This document shows, one piece after another, positions 54,179 to 63,495 of a stretch of DNA of 64,000 nucleotides. The DNA lies in contig JAVVWB010000002.1 of the NCBI GenBank assembly GCA_036652335.1, forward strand, positions 1 through 64,000. Reading direction: 5' to 3'. Numbering within the stretch: position 1 is the first letter of the stretch; every line of letters starts with the position of its first letter. Source of the DNA: JAVVWB01 sp036652335. GTDB taxonomy: Bacteria; Synergistota; Synergistia; Synergistales; Synergistaceae. The notes beneath the pieces were generated by a model. It saw only the letters and a program-made list of their open reading frames with translations, ran no database searches and was not told the origin of the DNA. The position numbers were made by a program, and so were the translations under genes.

Positions 54179-54261
54179 ATATTTAAAAGGTCAAGGCAAA
54201 GACCAAGGGAAAGGTCAAAGCTCTGTTTGGGAGCGTCCGAATGAGACGAGTAGTTACAATT

Positions 54262-54320
54262 AAACCCCTGAACTTGTGTGGTAACGTGTCAATTACGTTA
54301 CTCTTTAAGTTCAGGGGTTT
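54262..54320. repeat. Two-tier perfect palindrome (element B-like)
   Basis: The outer stem AAACCCCTGAACTT (54262-54275) pairs perfectly with its complement at 54307-54320. The inner stem GTAACGT (54281-54287), loop of 7, ACGTTAC (54295-54301) is also perfect. The architecture is that of element B with entirely different outer arms. It lies in the gap downstream of kbl and may also stop transcription. Between 54321 and 54456 I see nothing further. Confidence 0.8.
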
Positions 54321-54456
54321 GTTTAGAAGAAGTGCTTGTGCTTGTGGATTTTAAAATTTTGTGGTGAAAGTGGTGCAAAAAGCTATGTTTTGTATTTTGA
54401 GTTTACTGTTGCTTTGTGCTGTTATGTTTTTGATAGTTTTATCTAGTTTCTTTTTG

Positions 54457-55644
54457 TTATAGTTTCATTTCTGCTTTTACGGCAGTGAATGCAGCAATTG
54501 CAATGTCTAGGTCTTCTTTTGTGTGACGAGCTGATACTTGTGTTCTGATTCTAGCTTTGTCTTTTGGTACTACTGGGTAGAAGAATCCTGTTACGTAGAT
54601 TCCTTTTTCTAGTAGTTTTTGTGCAAATTCTGCTGCTACTTTTGCATCGTAGAGCATTATTGGGACTATTGGGTGGGTGCCGGGCAGGATGTCAAAGCCT
54701 AGTTTTCCCATTTGTTCACGGAAGTATTTTGTGTTTTCATGTACTTTGTCTCTGTATTTTGTTGATTCTTCGAGCATTTTTATTACTTCAAGTGATGCGC
54801 CTGCTATTGCAGGTGCTAGTGTGTTTGAGAATAGGTAGGGGCGACTTCTTTGGCGTAGTAGGTCTACTATTACTTTTTTTGAGCTTACGTATCCGCCACT
54901 TGCACCGCCTAGGGCTTTGCCTAGTGTTCCTGTTATGATGTCTACTCTTCCCATTACTCCGCAGTATTCGTGTGTGCCACGCCCTTTTTCTCCCATGAAT
55001 CCTACTGCGTGGCTGTCGTCTACCATGACTAGGGCATCGTATTTGTCTGCAAGGTCACATATTCCTTTTAGGTTTGCGATGTATCCGTCCATGGAGAATA
55101 CTCCGTCTGTTGCTATTAGTTTTATTTTTGCTCCTGCTTCGTCTGCTTCTTTGAGTTTTGTTTCTAGGTCTTCCATGTTGTTGTTTTTGTAGCGGAATCT
55201 TTTTGCTTTGCATAGTCTTATTCCGTCGATTATGCTTGCGTGGTTGAGTTCGTCGCTTATTATTGCGTCTTCTTCACTTAGGAGTGGCTCAAATACTCCG
55301 CCGTTGGCATCAAAGCATGATGAGAAGAGTATTGTGTCTTCCATGCCTAGGAAGTGGCTTATGGCTTGTTCTAGGTCTTTGTGTATTTGTTGTGTGCCAC
55401 ATATGAATCTTACTGATGATAGCCCGTATCCCCATTTGTCGTATGCCTCTTTTGCTGCTTTTATTATTCTTGGGTTGTCGGCAAGTCCTAGGTAGTTGTT
55501 TGCACACATATTTATTACACCGGTTTTTTCTGTGGTGTCTATTATGTCTCTTTGTGGTGTTGTTATGATTCTTTCGTTTTTGTATAGTCCTTGTTCTTTT
55601 ATGTCTTCTATTACTTTAGTGTATTTGCCAAATGCACTTTTCAT
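54457..55644 (-). CDS. kbl: Glycine C-acetyltransferase (2-amino-3-ketobutyrate CoA ligase)
   Basis: Kbl cleaves 2-amino-3-ketobutyrate with CoA to glycine and acetyl-CoA, the second step of threonine breakdown. The 395-aa PLP enzyme has [31 protein letters not shown] and the PLP lysine in [17 protein letters not shown] precedes the ATG. It follows tdh by 16 bp. Codon use is of the native type. Confidence 0.96.
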   Translation of the reverse strand: MKSAFGKYTKVIEDIKEQGLYKNERIITTPQRDIIDTTEKTGVINMCANNYLGLADNPRIIKAAKEAYDKWGYGLSSVRFICGTQQIHKDLEQAISHFLGMEDTILFSSCFDANGGVFEPLLSEEDAIISDELNHASIIDGIRLCKAKRFRYKNNNMEDLETKLKEADEAGAKIKLIATDGVFSMDGYIANLKGICDLADKYDALVMVDDSHAVGFMGEKGRGTHEYCGVMGRVDIITGTLGKALGGASGGYVSSKKVIVDLLRQRSRPYLFSNTLAPAIAGASLEVIKMLEESTKYRDKVHENTKYFREQMGKLGFDILPGTHPIVPIMLYDAKVAAEFAQKLLEKGIYVTGFFYPVVPKDKARIRTQVSARHTKEDLDIAIAAFTAVKAEMKL

Positions 55645-55660
55645 TTTTTCTCCTCCAAAG

Positions 55661-56704
55661 TTATAGGTTCTGCCAGTCGAGTACGACTTTGCCTGATTGC
55701 CCTGTGTTCATTGCGTCAAAGCCTTTTTGGAAGTCACGGACGTCAAATCTGTGTGTTATTACTGCTGAGATGTCTAGTCCGCTTTGTAGCATTGTTGTCA
55801 TTTTGTACCATGTTTCGTACATTTCACGTCCATATATTCCTTTTAGTGTGAGTCCGTTGAATATTACTTTGTCCCAGTCTATGACTGTTCCGGGTTTGAG
55901 TATTCCTAGGATTGCGATTTTTCCACTGTTGTGCATTAGGTTTACCATTCCTGCAAATGCTTGTGGGCTTCCTGACATTTCGAGTCCTACGTCAAAGCCT
56001 TCTTTCATTCCTACTTCTTTCATTATGTCGTAGAGGTTTTCTCTTGTTGGGTTTACTACTCTTGTTGCTCCCATTTTTTTTGCAAGGTCTAGTCTGTATT
56101 CGTTTAGGTCGCTTACTATTATGTTGCGTGCTCCTACGTGTTTACATATAGCAGCTGCCATCATGCCTATTGGACCTGCTCCTGTGATTAGGACATCTTC
56201 TCCTATTAGGTCGTATTGGAGTGCTGTGTGTGTGGCGTTTCCTAGTGGGTCAAAGCATGAGATTATGTCGTCTGAGATGTCTGGTGCACATCTCCATACG
56301 TTTGTGGTTGGTATTGAGACGTATTGTGCGAATGCACCGTTTCTGTTTACTCCGACTCCTATGGTGTTTGGACAGAAGTGTCTGCGACCGGCAAGGCAAT
56401 TTCTGCAATGTCCACATACTATGTGTCCTTCGCCTGAGACTCTTTCTCCGACTTTCCAACCTTTTACCTGTGACCCTAGTTCTACTATTTCTCCTACGTA
56501 TTCGTGACCTATTGTCATTGGAGTTTTGATTGTTTTTTGCGACCATTCGTCCCAGTTGTAGATGTGTAGGTCTGTTCCGCATATTGACGTTTTTTTGATT
56601 TTTATCAATACGTCATTAGGACCTACTTCTGGAATTGGAACTTCTCTCATCCATAAACCTACTTCTGGTTTTTCCTTTACCAGTGCCCACATTTTTTCTG
56701 CCAT
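55661..56704 (-). CDS. tdh: L-threonine 3-dehydrogenase
   Basis: Tdh oxidises threonine to 2-amino-3-ketobutyrate with NAD. The 347-aa zinc enzyme has the catalytic-site [13 protein letters not shown] and GHEYVGE. The four-cysteine structural zinc lobe is [15 protein letters not shown], and the NAD fold is [10 protein letters not shown]. The ATG at 56704 has GAGGTG 6 bp upstream. Together with kbl it gives glycine and acetyl-CoA, typical of amino-acid-fermenting anaerobes. Confidence 0.96.
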   Translation of the reverse strand: MAEKMWALVKEKPEVGLWMREVPIPEVGPNDVLIKIKKTSICGTDLHIYNWDEWSQKTIKTPMTIGHEYVGEIVELGSQVKGWKVGERVSGEGHIVCGHCRNCLAGRRHFCPNTIGVGVNRNGAFAQYVSIPTTNVWRCAPDISDDIISCFDPLGNATHTALQYDLIGEDVLITGAGPIGMMAAAICKHVGARNIIVSDLNEYRLDLAKKMGATRVVNPTRENLYDIMKEVGMKEGFDVGLEMSGSPQAFAGMVNLMHNSGKIAILGILKPGTVIDWDKVIFNGLTLKGIYGREMYETWYKMTTMLQSGLDISAVITHRFDVRDFQKGFDAMNTGQSGKVVLDWQNL

Positions 56705-56758
56705 TTTTACCACCTCATTTTTTTATTTTAATGCTTTGTATTGCTTTTTGTGCCTCTC

Positions 56759-58027
56759 TTACTTTTGTGAAAGTTTTGTTATCATGCTTTCTATGTATCT
56801 TGATTTAAGTTGTTTCTGTGCAAATGCTCTTTGTAGTTTTGGAAGTTTTAGTATTGTTCCAAGTACTCCTGCGAGTAGCCTGTGGCTGAATAGGACTTTG
56901 TTGTCAAATATGAGTTCTTGGAGTAGCCCTCTTTCTGTTGCCATTGCTACAACTTTATGCGTGGTTTCAAGAGGGGTGAGCATTCTGTTGGGTTTTGGGG
57001 TTAGTATGAGTGCTTTTGTGGGGCAGTGTTTTATACATACTCCGCAACCTATACATTTTTTGGGGTCTATGTAGGCTTTTTTGTTTTGCCCTTCTCCTTT
57101 TATTTCTATTGCATTTACTGGACATATTTTTGCACATTTGCCACAGCCGATACATGCTTGTTCTGTGACGTTTGTTATGAAGTTTGAGCATATTGTTTGG
57201 GCTACACCAAAGCGTTTTATTGCAAGGAGTGCTTCACAGCAACAGGAGCAACAGTTGCATATAAAGTTTACGTTGCGTTGTACGTTTTCGCCAAATTGTA
57301 CGAGGTTGTGTTCGTATGCTTGTACAAGTAGGTCTTTACATTCTACTGTGTCTATTTGTCTTGCGTGTCCATGCTTTATGAGTGATGCTGCTGTGGTGTT
57401 GAATGTCATACATATGTCCATTGGTGCGTCGCAAACTGTGCCTGCGTGTAGGGCTTTGTGACGACAGTAGCACATGCTGACTCCTATGTGAGAGGCTGTT
57501 TCTATTACATTTGTTGCTCTTTCGTAGTCGAGTACGTGTAGGGCGTATTCGTCTTGTATTTGCGGTTCTTGTACGAATATTCTACCTATTTGTATCTCTC
57601 CGTTTGCGACGAGGTCTTTCATGAAAGGTTCTTCTACTGTGATGTATTGGTGGTAGAGTTCGCTTAATGCTTTTTGGTCGATGTCGTCTCTTATTCTCAT
57701 GAGAGCAAATTCAAAGAAACCTGCCATAGGAGGAGGTACTGCATATATTTGTTGACCGTTCTGTTCTATGTCAACGAGTATTGCACGAGACGCAAGTTCT
57801 TCTAAAACTTTTCTTGCTTCACATTCAGATATTTTCCATATTTGTGCCGCTTGGTTTGGGGTAAAAGGTTTTATAGGAAGCTGTGCCATTAGTCCAGCTT
57901 CTTTTTCGGTCATTAGAATTTTTAGTATGTCGAAGAGTAGTTCTGATGCCGGAGCACCTTGCGGAAATCTGTTGAGTCTTTCCGTTAGTCGTGAATAGGG
58001 AGAGCCGTGTGTGTGATTATGTGCCAT
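56759..58027 (-). CDS. 4Fe-4S dicluster ferredoxin-like protein with Cys-rich core
   Basis: The 422-aa protein starts His-rich (AHNHTHG) and has an HTH-like stretch near residues 55-75. The middle is rich in Cys (CYCRHKALH, CNCCSCCCEA). Two classical clusters follow: CIGCGKCAKICP and CIGCGVCIKHCP. Families like this are found near redox or metabolic genes of anaerobes. It is the first gene of an operon with tdh and kbl, so it may take or store the electrons of threonine oxidation. That role is inference. Confidence 0.8.
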   Translation of the reverse strand: MAHNHTHGSPYSRLTERLNRFPQGAPASELLFDILKILMTEKEAGLMAQLPIKPFTPNQAAQIWKISECEARKVLEELASRAILVDIEQNGQQIYAVPPPMAGFFEFALMRIRDDIDQKALSELYHQYITVEEPFMKDLVANGEIQIGRIFVQEPQIQDEYALHVLDYERATNVIETASHIGVSMCYCRHKALHAGTVCDAPMDICMTFNTTAASLIKHGHARQIDTVECKDLLVQAYEHNLVQFGENVQRNVNFICNCCSCCCEALLAIKRFGVAQTICSNFITNVTEQACIGCGKCAKICPVNAIEIKGEGQNKKAYIDPKKCIGCGVCIKHCPTKALILTPKPNRMLTPLETTHKVVAMATERGLLQELIFDNKVLFSHRLLAGVLGTILKLPKLQRAFAQKQLKSRYIESMITKLSQK

Positions 58028-58197
58028 ATTCTTACCACCTTTTGATTATTTAAACACTTGATTTATGTCTACTTTATCAATTTTCGTAGTAAAAAGAGTT
58101 GTTTTAGGAAGTGTGCTTACTTTTATAATTATACTCCTTTATATGCTTTTGTGTTATTATAGCCCGAGATGTAGACTGACGGAGGTTGAATGAAGAG

Positions 58198-58890
58198 ATG
58201 CTTGTTCCTATAATATTATTTTTGCTTTTTCTAGTTATTTATATATTGATTTCTGATGTCTTTACAGTTTTATTTCGTTTGACAGGGCTTTCAGATGATA
58301 AGGCAAGATTTCAGGTTATTTCTCTTCTTACAAATAGTGGTTTTACTACAAATGAGAGCGAAATTATTGTTAATTCTCCTGTTAGAAGAAAACTGGCAAA
58401 GGTGCTTATGCTTTTTGGCTATGCCTCTACTGTTACGATAGTTTCTGTTATTGTAAATGTGATTATGAGTATGGAAAAACCAGAGCTAGAGCATGTGGCA
58501 GAAATTTCTATTTCAGCTTTTGTTGTATTTCTGATTTTTTATTTTCTTAGAAGTAGAAACCTTTTTAAGTCTCGTTTTGATTTATTCATAGAAAATTTAG
58601 GTAATAGAATTATGTTTGGCGAAAAGTCTAACCCTGTTGTTACCATAGATTATTACGGTTCTATCTCGGTATCACAGGTTTATCTGAATAAAGTGCCACT
58701 AAATTTAAGAGGTGTTCCTCTTTTACACTCGAGGCTTATGGAAGATTACAAAATAATGGTTATGGCAGTGAAGAAGTTTGGCGGTGATTTCGAGCAGGCA
58801 AGCGGTAGAACTGTTTTAGACGAAAAGGACATTATCCTTGTACTTGGTGGCAGGAAAAACATTAGAACTGCTTTTGAGAGAGTAGAATAA
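58198..58890 (+). CDS. Membrane protein with a C-terminal TrkA-C (RCK_C) domain
   Basis: The 230-aa protein has three membrane segments (about residues 2-22, 65-86 and 98-116). A soluble part of about 100 residues follows, with VSQVYLNKVPLNLRGVPL and DIILVLGG, as in TrkA-C ligand-binding domains. GGAGG at 58181 lies 12 bp before the ATG at 58198. It may be a small transporter or a regulator of ion flux; substrate unknown. Confidence 0.75.
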   Translation: MLVPIILFLLFLVIYILISDVFTVLFRLTGLSDDKARFQVISLLTNSGFTTNESEIIVNSPVRRKLAKVLMLFGYASTVTIVSVIVNVIMSMEKPELEHVAEISISAFVVFLIFYFLRSRNLFKSRFDLFIENLGNRIMFGEKSNPVVTIDYYGSISVSQVYLNKVPLNLRGVPLLHSRLMEDYKIMVMAVKKFGGDFEQASGRTVLDEKDIILVLGGRKNIRTAFERVE

Positions 58891-58923
58891 ATAAGAGTTA
58901 TACAATGTTTATATAATAAAAGA

Positions 58924-58968
58924 TAAAAAAATACCGTAACGACAATAAATCGTTACGGTATTTTTTTA
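58924..58968. terminator. Bidirectional terminator
   Basis: AATACCGTAACG and CGTTACGGTATT form a 12-bp stem with A and T runs on both sides. It separates the TrkA-C gene from the convergent PTS-IIC-like gene and overlaps the end of the latter. Confidence 0.9.
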
Positions 58969-59991
58969 TGCTTCAAGCTTCATCTGTTCTGCTTTTATGA
59001 GTCCCATTTTCTGCATTATCTCTGCAATTATTACTGTAAGTATTGCGGGGAAGATAAAGTGCATTAGAGCTATTTGAAGCAATACAGTAGGCGATGTACC
59101 CATTGCTTCTATTGCACCAAACTGACCTACAAATCCGCTTGTACCCATTCCTGCACCTGATGGAATATTTGTCATCTTAAAGACTAAAGTTGACACCGGA
59201 CCCAGTATGAAAGAAGCAATCGTAGGTGGTGCCCAAATTAGAGGATGCCTTACAATATTTGGCATTTGGAGCATTGATGTGCCTATACCTTGTGAGAGCA
59301 AGCCCGACAAGCCATTTACTTTGTAGCTCATTACGGCAAACCCGACCATTTGTGTGGAGCAACCGACACATGCTGCACCTGCTGCAAGCCCGGAGAGATT
59401 TAGTGCCACAGCTATTGCAGCGCTTGATATGGGAAGTGTAAGAACCATTCCCATAATTGCAGAGACAATTGCACCCATAGGTCCCGGTTGCAACTCTGTT
59501 GCTGTCATAATAATAGTGCCTAAGCCTTTCATCATTGCGCTTACTGTAGGGCCTGCAAGCTTTGCTACTCCCATACCTGCGATAATTGTTCCTGCTGGGG
59601 TAGCAATAATATCTATTTTTGTTTCTTTAGAAATAATTTTACCTGCTTCGGATGCAAATATTGCTCCGATAAATGCACCTACAGGGCCTCCCCATAGATT
59701 TCCTGCATAACCGACTGCAACACAAGAAAAGACGACTATTTGAGGAGCTTTAAGTGCTTGAGCGATTGCAACAGCTATAGCTGGTCCGACCATTGAGCTT
59801 GCAAATCCGCCAAACTCAACGAGGAAAGGGATATTAGCCTTTGCACCGATTGTTTTTAAAATAAGTCCAGTGATAAGAGAGGAGAAAAGTCCGATTGCCA
59901 TTGCTCCTAAAGCATCAATAAAATACCTTTTGAAAGAAAATTCTACTTCCTTACTCTTTAAAAAAGCCGATATTTTACTACTCATTGTCAT
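58966..59991 (-). CDS. PTS IIC-like membrane protein (PTS_EIIC_2 family)
   Basis: The 341-aa protein has about nine to ten hydrophobic segments rich in Gly/Ala and resembles the stand-alone PTS IIC-like family. Visible landmarks are AVGYAGNLWGGPVGAF and SGAGMGTSGFVGQFG. No IIA, IIB or HPr gene is near, so phospho-dependent sugar uptake is doubtful. AAAGGA supports the ATG at 59991. It overlaps the preceding SemiSWEET-like gene by 14 bp and is last of a three-gene operon. Confidence 0.85.
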   Translation of the reverse strand: MTMSSKISAFLKSKEVEFSFKRYFIDALGAMAIGLFSSLITGLILKTIGAKANIPFLVEFGGFASSMVGPAIAVAIAQALKAPQIVVFSCVAVGYAGNLWGGPVGAFIGAIFASEAGKIISKETKIDIIATPAGTIIAGMGVAKLAGPTVSAMMKGLGTIIMTATELQPGPMGAIVSAIMGMVLTLPISSAAIAVALNLSGLAAGAACVGCSTQMVGFAVMSYKVNGLSGLLSQGIGTSMLQMPNIVRHPLIWAPPTIASFILGPVSTLVFKMTNIPSGAGMGTSGFVGQFGAIEAMGTSPTVLLQIALMHFIFPAILTVIIAEIMQKMGLIKAEQMKLEA

Positions 59992-60301
59992 TTGAATTAT
60001 CCTTTCTGAAAAGAGCAAAAATAGGTCCTTTGTTCTCTTCTATCCTGTAATTTCTATAATACAAAATAACATCTGCTATTACTAATGCTGTATTAAAGGT
60101 ATAGGGGATAAGCATATAAGACTGATGTCCATTTATAAGGACTTTTACGATCCCACAGCTATAGCCAATAATGACGATAAAGAGGAACAAAAGGCTCTTA
60201 CCCTTTCTGCTTTTGCTAACCCAAGATTTATATAGTGCGGCAGGCCAGGCAGCGGCAAAACAAATTAACATTGTGACTTCCAAAATACTTTCAAGAATCA
60301 T
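59978..60301 (-). CDS. Small SemiSWEET/PQ-loop-like membrane protein
   Basis: The 107-aa protein has three hydrophobic segments (about residues 7-25, 37-55 and 64-83), and AAWPAALYKSWVSKSRKGKS resembles the PQ-loop motif. SemiSWEETs dimerise and let small solutes pass. GGAG precedes the ATG. It lies between the YeiH-like and PTS IIC-like genes and overlaps the latter, so the two may work together. Confidence 0.7.
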   Translation of the reverse strand: MILESILEVTMLICFAAAWPAALYKSWVSKSRKGKSLLFLFIVIIGYSCGIVKVLINGHQSYMLIPYTFNTALVIADVILYYRNYRIEENKGPIFALFRKDNSNDNE

Positions 60302-60328
60302 AAATAGTTTCTCCTTTCAAAGAGGCAG

Positions 60329-61282
60329 TTAAATTATATTTCCTATCTGTGGCATAAATCCCAACTTCACAGAAATAAGGGTGAGAGTTGAAACTATTAT
60401 CCACAGAACAAATGCCATAAGAAGTGGCTTTATGCCAATCTTTTTCAATTTATCCATACCAAGTCCTGCACCTACAAGAAAAAGAGTCCCTGTCATCATA
60501 TGTTTACCTGAAACAGCTCCTAATTTGCAGAAATCTTCTATTGCAGGAATAGAGGTGCGAATTGCTGCTGCGGCAAGAAATCCGAGCAGAAACCAAGGAA
60601 AAGTTGCATTACTCTTGCTATTTTTAATCTTTGTCCCCACAAAAGAGACGGGCAATATCCAAAGTGCTCTAGTGAGCTTTACTGTTGTAGCGATGGCCAA
60701 AGCTTGTGCACCATAAATAGCACCGGCTCCTACGACACTACTAGTATCGTGAATGGCGAGGGCAGCCCAAAATCCGAATTGTTCCTGCGTAAGTCCAAAG
60801 AAGTGCCCAAGAGGTGGGAATAAAATAAGAGCAACGCCATTAAGCAAAAATATAACTGCCATAGAAACGGCTGTATCAAGCTGTGAAGCTCCTATTGCGG
60901 GAGACATAGCTGCAATAGCACTTCCTCCACATATAGCAGTACCTGTGGATAAAAGTAGAGATAAATCACCTTCTACCTTAAAAAGTTTGCCTAAGAAATG
61001 TCCAATGATAAAAACTGCGGAAATTGAAATCATTGTAATCCAAATAGAAGCAAACCCTACCTTCATAACAACTCCAAATTGAGTACCAAATCCGAGCAAA
61101 ATGACAGCAAACTGCAAAAGGTGCTTTGAAGCCTTACCGGTCTGAGCAGAGAGTGGATTCCCAACAGTCAGCGCGAGAAATGCTCCGAGAGAAAGCCCAA
61201 TTGCTGGATTGGGAGTTGCTATGGAGAGCAGCACTGCAACACAAAACCAAAAATAAACATTGTTCGTGATTTTTGTAATCAT
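60329..61282 (-). CDS. YeiH-family putative sulfate exporter
   Basis: The 317-aa protein has about ten membrane segments and the family landmarks TGTAICGGSAIAAMSP and AIHDTSSVVGAGAIYG. Members are annotated as sulfate or sulfite exporters, but direct evidence is thin. The ATG at 61282 has GGAG 8 bp upstream. It heads the three-gene operon and is divergent from the Rrf2 gene, which suggests control by that regulator. Confidence 0.9.
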   Translation of the reverse strand: MITKITNNVYFWFCVAVLLSIATPNPAIGLSLGAFLALTVGNPLSAQTGKASKHLLQFAVILLGFGTQFGVVMKVGFASIWITMISISAVFIIGHFLGKLFKVEGDLSLLLSTGTAICGGSAIAAMSPAIGASQLDTAVSMAVIFLLNGVALILFPPLGHFFGLTQEQFGFWAALAIHDTSSVVGAGAIYGAQALAIATTVKLTRALWILPVSFVGTKIKNSKSNATFPWFLLGFLAAAAIRTSIPAIEDFCKLGAVSGKHMMTGTLFLVGAGLGMDKLKKIGIKPLLMAFVLWIIVSTLTLISVKLGFMPQIGNII

Positions 61283-61377
61283 TTTCAATTCTCCTTGAAT
61301 GTTGGCATAGTGGATATCATAGCACTTATATTTAAAATTGAAAGAAAGCTAAAAATATCACAAGTTTAATAAAATGC

Positions 61378-61419
61378 TTGACTAAAGATAAAAGGTGGAA
61401 TAGAATATCCAGTATTCTA
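61378..61419 (+). promoter_or_regulatory. Rrf2-gene promoter with overlapping perfect operator
   Basis: TTGACT (61378-61383), a 17-bp spacer and TAGAAT (61401-61406) form the promoter. TAGAATA (61401-61407), 5 bp, TATTCTA (61413-61419) is a perfect palindrome covering the -10. This is the expected site for autorepression. On the other strand a TGCTATGAT extended -10 (near 61330-61338) may drive the YeiH operon. Confidence 0.75.
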
Positions 61420-61448
61420 TTTTATAAAAATACTAGGGAGTGTATATT

Positions 61449-61946
61449 ATGTCAGCTATAGTTTCTTTGCCTGAACCAATGGTATTAGGGCTTCATGCTT
61501 TGGGTTTTATTGCTCGTGAAGAAGGCAAATGCTTTACAACACAGCAAATAGCTCAGGGATTACAAACGCCCGAACCTCACTTGTCCAAGGTCTTGCAGAG
61601 GCTTAATAAAGGTGGCTTAATAAAGTCTGTTAGGGGTCCGGGAGGCGGATATAAGCTAAATTGCGTACCGCAAAATACGCCTTTGAAGAAAGTATTTGAA
61701 GTCCTCGGTGGAGCTTTTATGTCTAGCGGTTGCGGAATGGATGGATGTAAAGGTGGATCTTGCTTTATCGGCGATATGATGGACGAACTGACACGAGCAT
61801 TGATCCGTTACTTGGAATCGAGAACAATGGCAGATTTTGTTGAATACTACAATGAAAAAACTCCTGTAGAAATAGAAATATCTGTAATTACTCCGTCGTT
61901 GGGGCAGGTTCATCCTAATTTTGCTCACCTAGGAAAACTTATTTGA
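61449..61946 (+). CDS. Rrf2-family transcriptional regulator with Cys cluster
   Basis: The 165-aa protein has the Rrf2 winged helix (FTTQQIAQGL, HLSKVLQRLNKGGLIKS, RGPGGGYKL). Three cysteines in SGCGMDGCKGGSC match the Fe-S ligand region of IscR/NsrR-type members. It likely senses redox state, NO, or Fe-S or sulfur status. AGGGAG supports the ATG at 61449. It is divergent from the YeiH operon, and an element B repeat starts right after its stop codon. Confidence 0.92.
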   Translation: MSAIVSLPEPMVLGLHALGFIAREEGKCFTTQQIAQGLQTPEPHLSKVLQRLNKGGLIKSVRGPGGGYKLNCVPQNTPLKKVFEVLGGAFMSSGCGMDGCKGGSCFIGDMMDELTRALIRYLESRTMADFVEYYNEKTPVEIEISVITPSLGQVHPNFAHLGKLI

Positions 61947-62051
61947 TAAGCACTACCTACTTTGCAACACAGACCGTGCTTATTCCTCGACGTACCTAAA
62001 AGTACGTCTGCGGATAATCGCAGCCTACCTTGAACACAGACCGTGCTTATT
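61946..62051. repeat. Element B copy with internal 19-bp direct repeats
   Basis: The inner stem GACGTAC (61989-61995), loop of 6, GTACGTC (62002-62008) is perfect. The unit AACACAGACCGTGCTTATT occurs at 61966-61984 and 62033-62051 on either side. ATAAGCAC is present at the left end. Confidence 0.8.
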
Positions 62052-62085
62052 TTCGTTTTAGGAAAGATTAAAACAAAGAGGTAAT

Positions 62086-62112
62086 AAAAAGATTGGATCT
62101 CAATCTTTTTTT
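62086..62112 (+). terminator. Terminator between the Rrf2 and porin genes
   Basis: AAAAAGATTG, a 5-nt loop and CAATCTTTTT with extra Ts form a 10-bp stem. It may end Rrf2 transcription. Confidence 0.75.
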
Positions 62113-62190
62113 TGAAATTATATAAATATAAACAGAATTGAAACAAAAAAAGAAATTATTATTTTTTAACGAAGAGAGGATTTTTTGAAA

Positions 62191-63441
62191 ATGAATTTTA
62201 AGAAGAGTTTTGCTTTGTCAATTCTGTTCGTGCTACTTGCACTTCCTTCTATTGCATTTGCAGAGGGCTTTGGCGTTTACGAATGGAGTACCGGTGGAGT
62301 TGCTATGTCAGAGAACTACATGTTTGCAGAGGAAGACCCTGCTGTATTGGCATACAACCCTGCAGCAATTACACGTTTAGACGGCACATATTTCAGTGTA
62401 GGTGGAACATTTGTAGATGCTCACAACAAAACAAAGTTTACTACACTTCGTGGTGTCTCTGATCACTCAAACAACTATTGTCCTGCTACAATCCCTTATA
62501 CATACTTTGTAAAGAAAACAGCAGATAACTCATGGTGGGGCCTTGCAATTTTTGCACGTTATGGCAACCAAATAGAGTACGACAAACTTTGGCCAGGACG
62601 CTATGACACTACATATTCAGGAATTAAAGGAATGACAATTCAGCCCACATATGGATGGAAAGTAAATTCTAAACTTTCTGCTGCTGTAGGTTTGGATATC
62701 AACTACATGGGACTTGTAATGGAAAGAGGACTTCCTACAGATTTACTAGGCTTGCCAAGACAAGATTTTAGACTTGATGGTACAAGTGTAAGACTTGGTG
62801 GAGTTCTTTCCTTTATGTATGACTTCACAGAAAACACCTCTGCTGCATTGGTCTACCGTACAAGAGTAAAACATTCGATGACTGCTGATATTGACATCAA
62901 CGGACAAAGATATACAAAAGGAAGAGGTTCTGTAACACTTCCTGATTCAATTACATTTGGTCTCGGTCATAAATTTAACGGTGGAAAAACAAGAGTTGAA
63001 TTTGATGCTGTTTGGACAAACTGGAGCACTTATGATAGGTTGACAATCGCATTTGATAAACCTCTAATGGGTGGACTTGTACCAGTTTCAGATTCAGAAA
63101 AAGCATGGAAAGCTTCATGGCGTTTAGGACTTGGTATTGAACACAAACTTAGCCAGCAGTGGAGCGTACTTGGTGGTTATGTATGGGACCAAAGTCCTAC
63201 ACCTGACTCAACAATGGACTTCACAGTTCCTACAGGAGACAGACATAGATTTAGCGTAGGATTTAAGTACAGACCATCAAAGAAAGGCGAATGGACACTT
63301 GCTTACTCTGCAATTCTTGCAGGAGACAGAACAGTTAAGTCACATTTACCTTCCCCTGCAACAGGAGCGGACTTCTTAAAGGGTGAACTCCACAGCGGAT
63401 TGACACAGCTCGTATCATTAGGTTATACAATAAAGTTCTAA
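62191..63441 (+). CDS. FadL/OMPP1/TodX-family outer-membrane transport protein
   Basis: FadL-type barrels let hydrophobic compounds cross the outer membrane. The 416-aa protein has a signal peptide of about 25 residues (cut near AFAEGF), the EEDPAVLAYNPAAITRL region typical of the family, alternating beta-strand patterns, and a C-terminal Phe in GYTIKF for Bam recognition. GAGAGGA supports the ATG at 62191; a TTG at 62185 is too near that site. It is the clearest evidence of a diderm cell. Confidence 0.92.
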   Translation: MNFKKSFALSILFVLLALPSIAFAEGFGVYEWSTGGVAMSENYMFAEEDPAVLAYNPAAITRLDGTYFSVGGTFVDAHNKTKFTTLRGVSDHSNNYCPATIPYTYFVKKTADNSWWGLAIFARYGNQIEYDKLWPGRYDTTYSGIKGMTIQPTYGWKVNSKLSAAVGLDINYMGLVMERGLPTDLLGLPRQDFRLDGTSVRLGGVLSFMYDFTENTSAALVYRTRVKHSMTADIDINGQRYTKGRGSVTLPDSITFGLGHKFNGGKTRVEFDAVWTNWSTYDRLTIAFDKPLMGGLVPVSDSEKAWKASWRLGLGIEHKLSQQWSVLGGYVWDQSPTPDSTMDFTVPTGDRHRFSVGFKYRPSKKGEWTLAYSAILAGDRTVKSHLPSPATGADFLKGELHSGLTQLVSLGYTIKF

Positions 63442-63456
63442 TATAAACTTAATATT

Positions 63457-63494
63457 AAACAAGTCGCTTACTTTTGTAAGCGACTTGTTTTTTG
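63457..63494 (+). terminator. Terminator after the porin gene
   Basis: AACAAGTCGCTTAC, a TTTT loop and its complement form a 14-bp perfect stem followed by a T run. Confidence 0.9.
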
Positions 63495-63495
63495 T

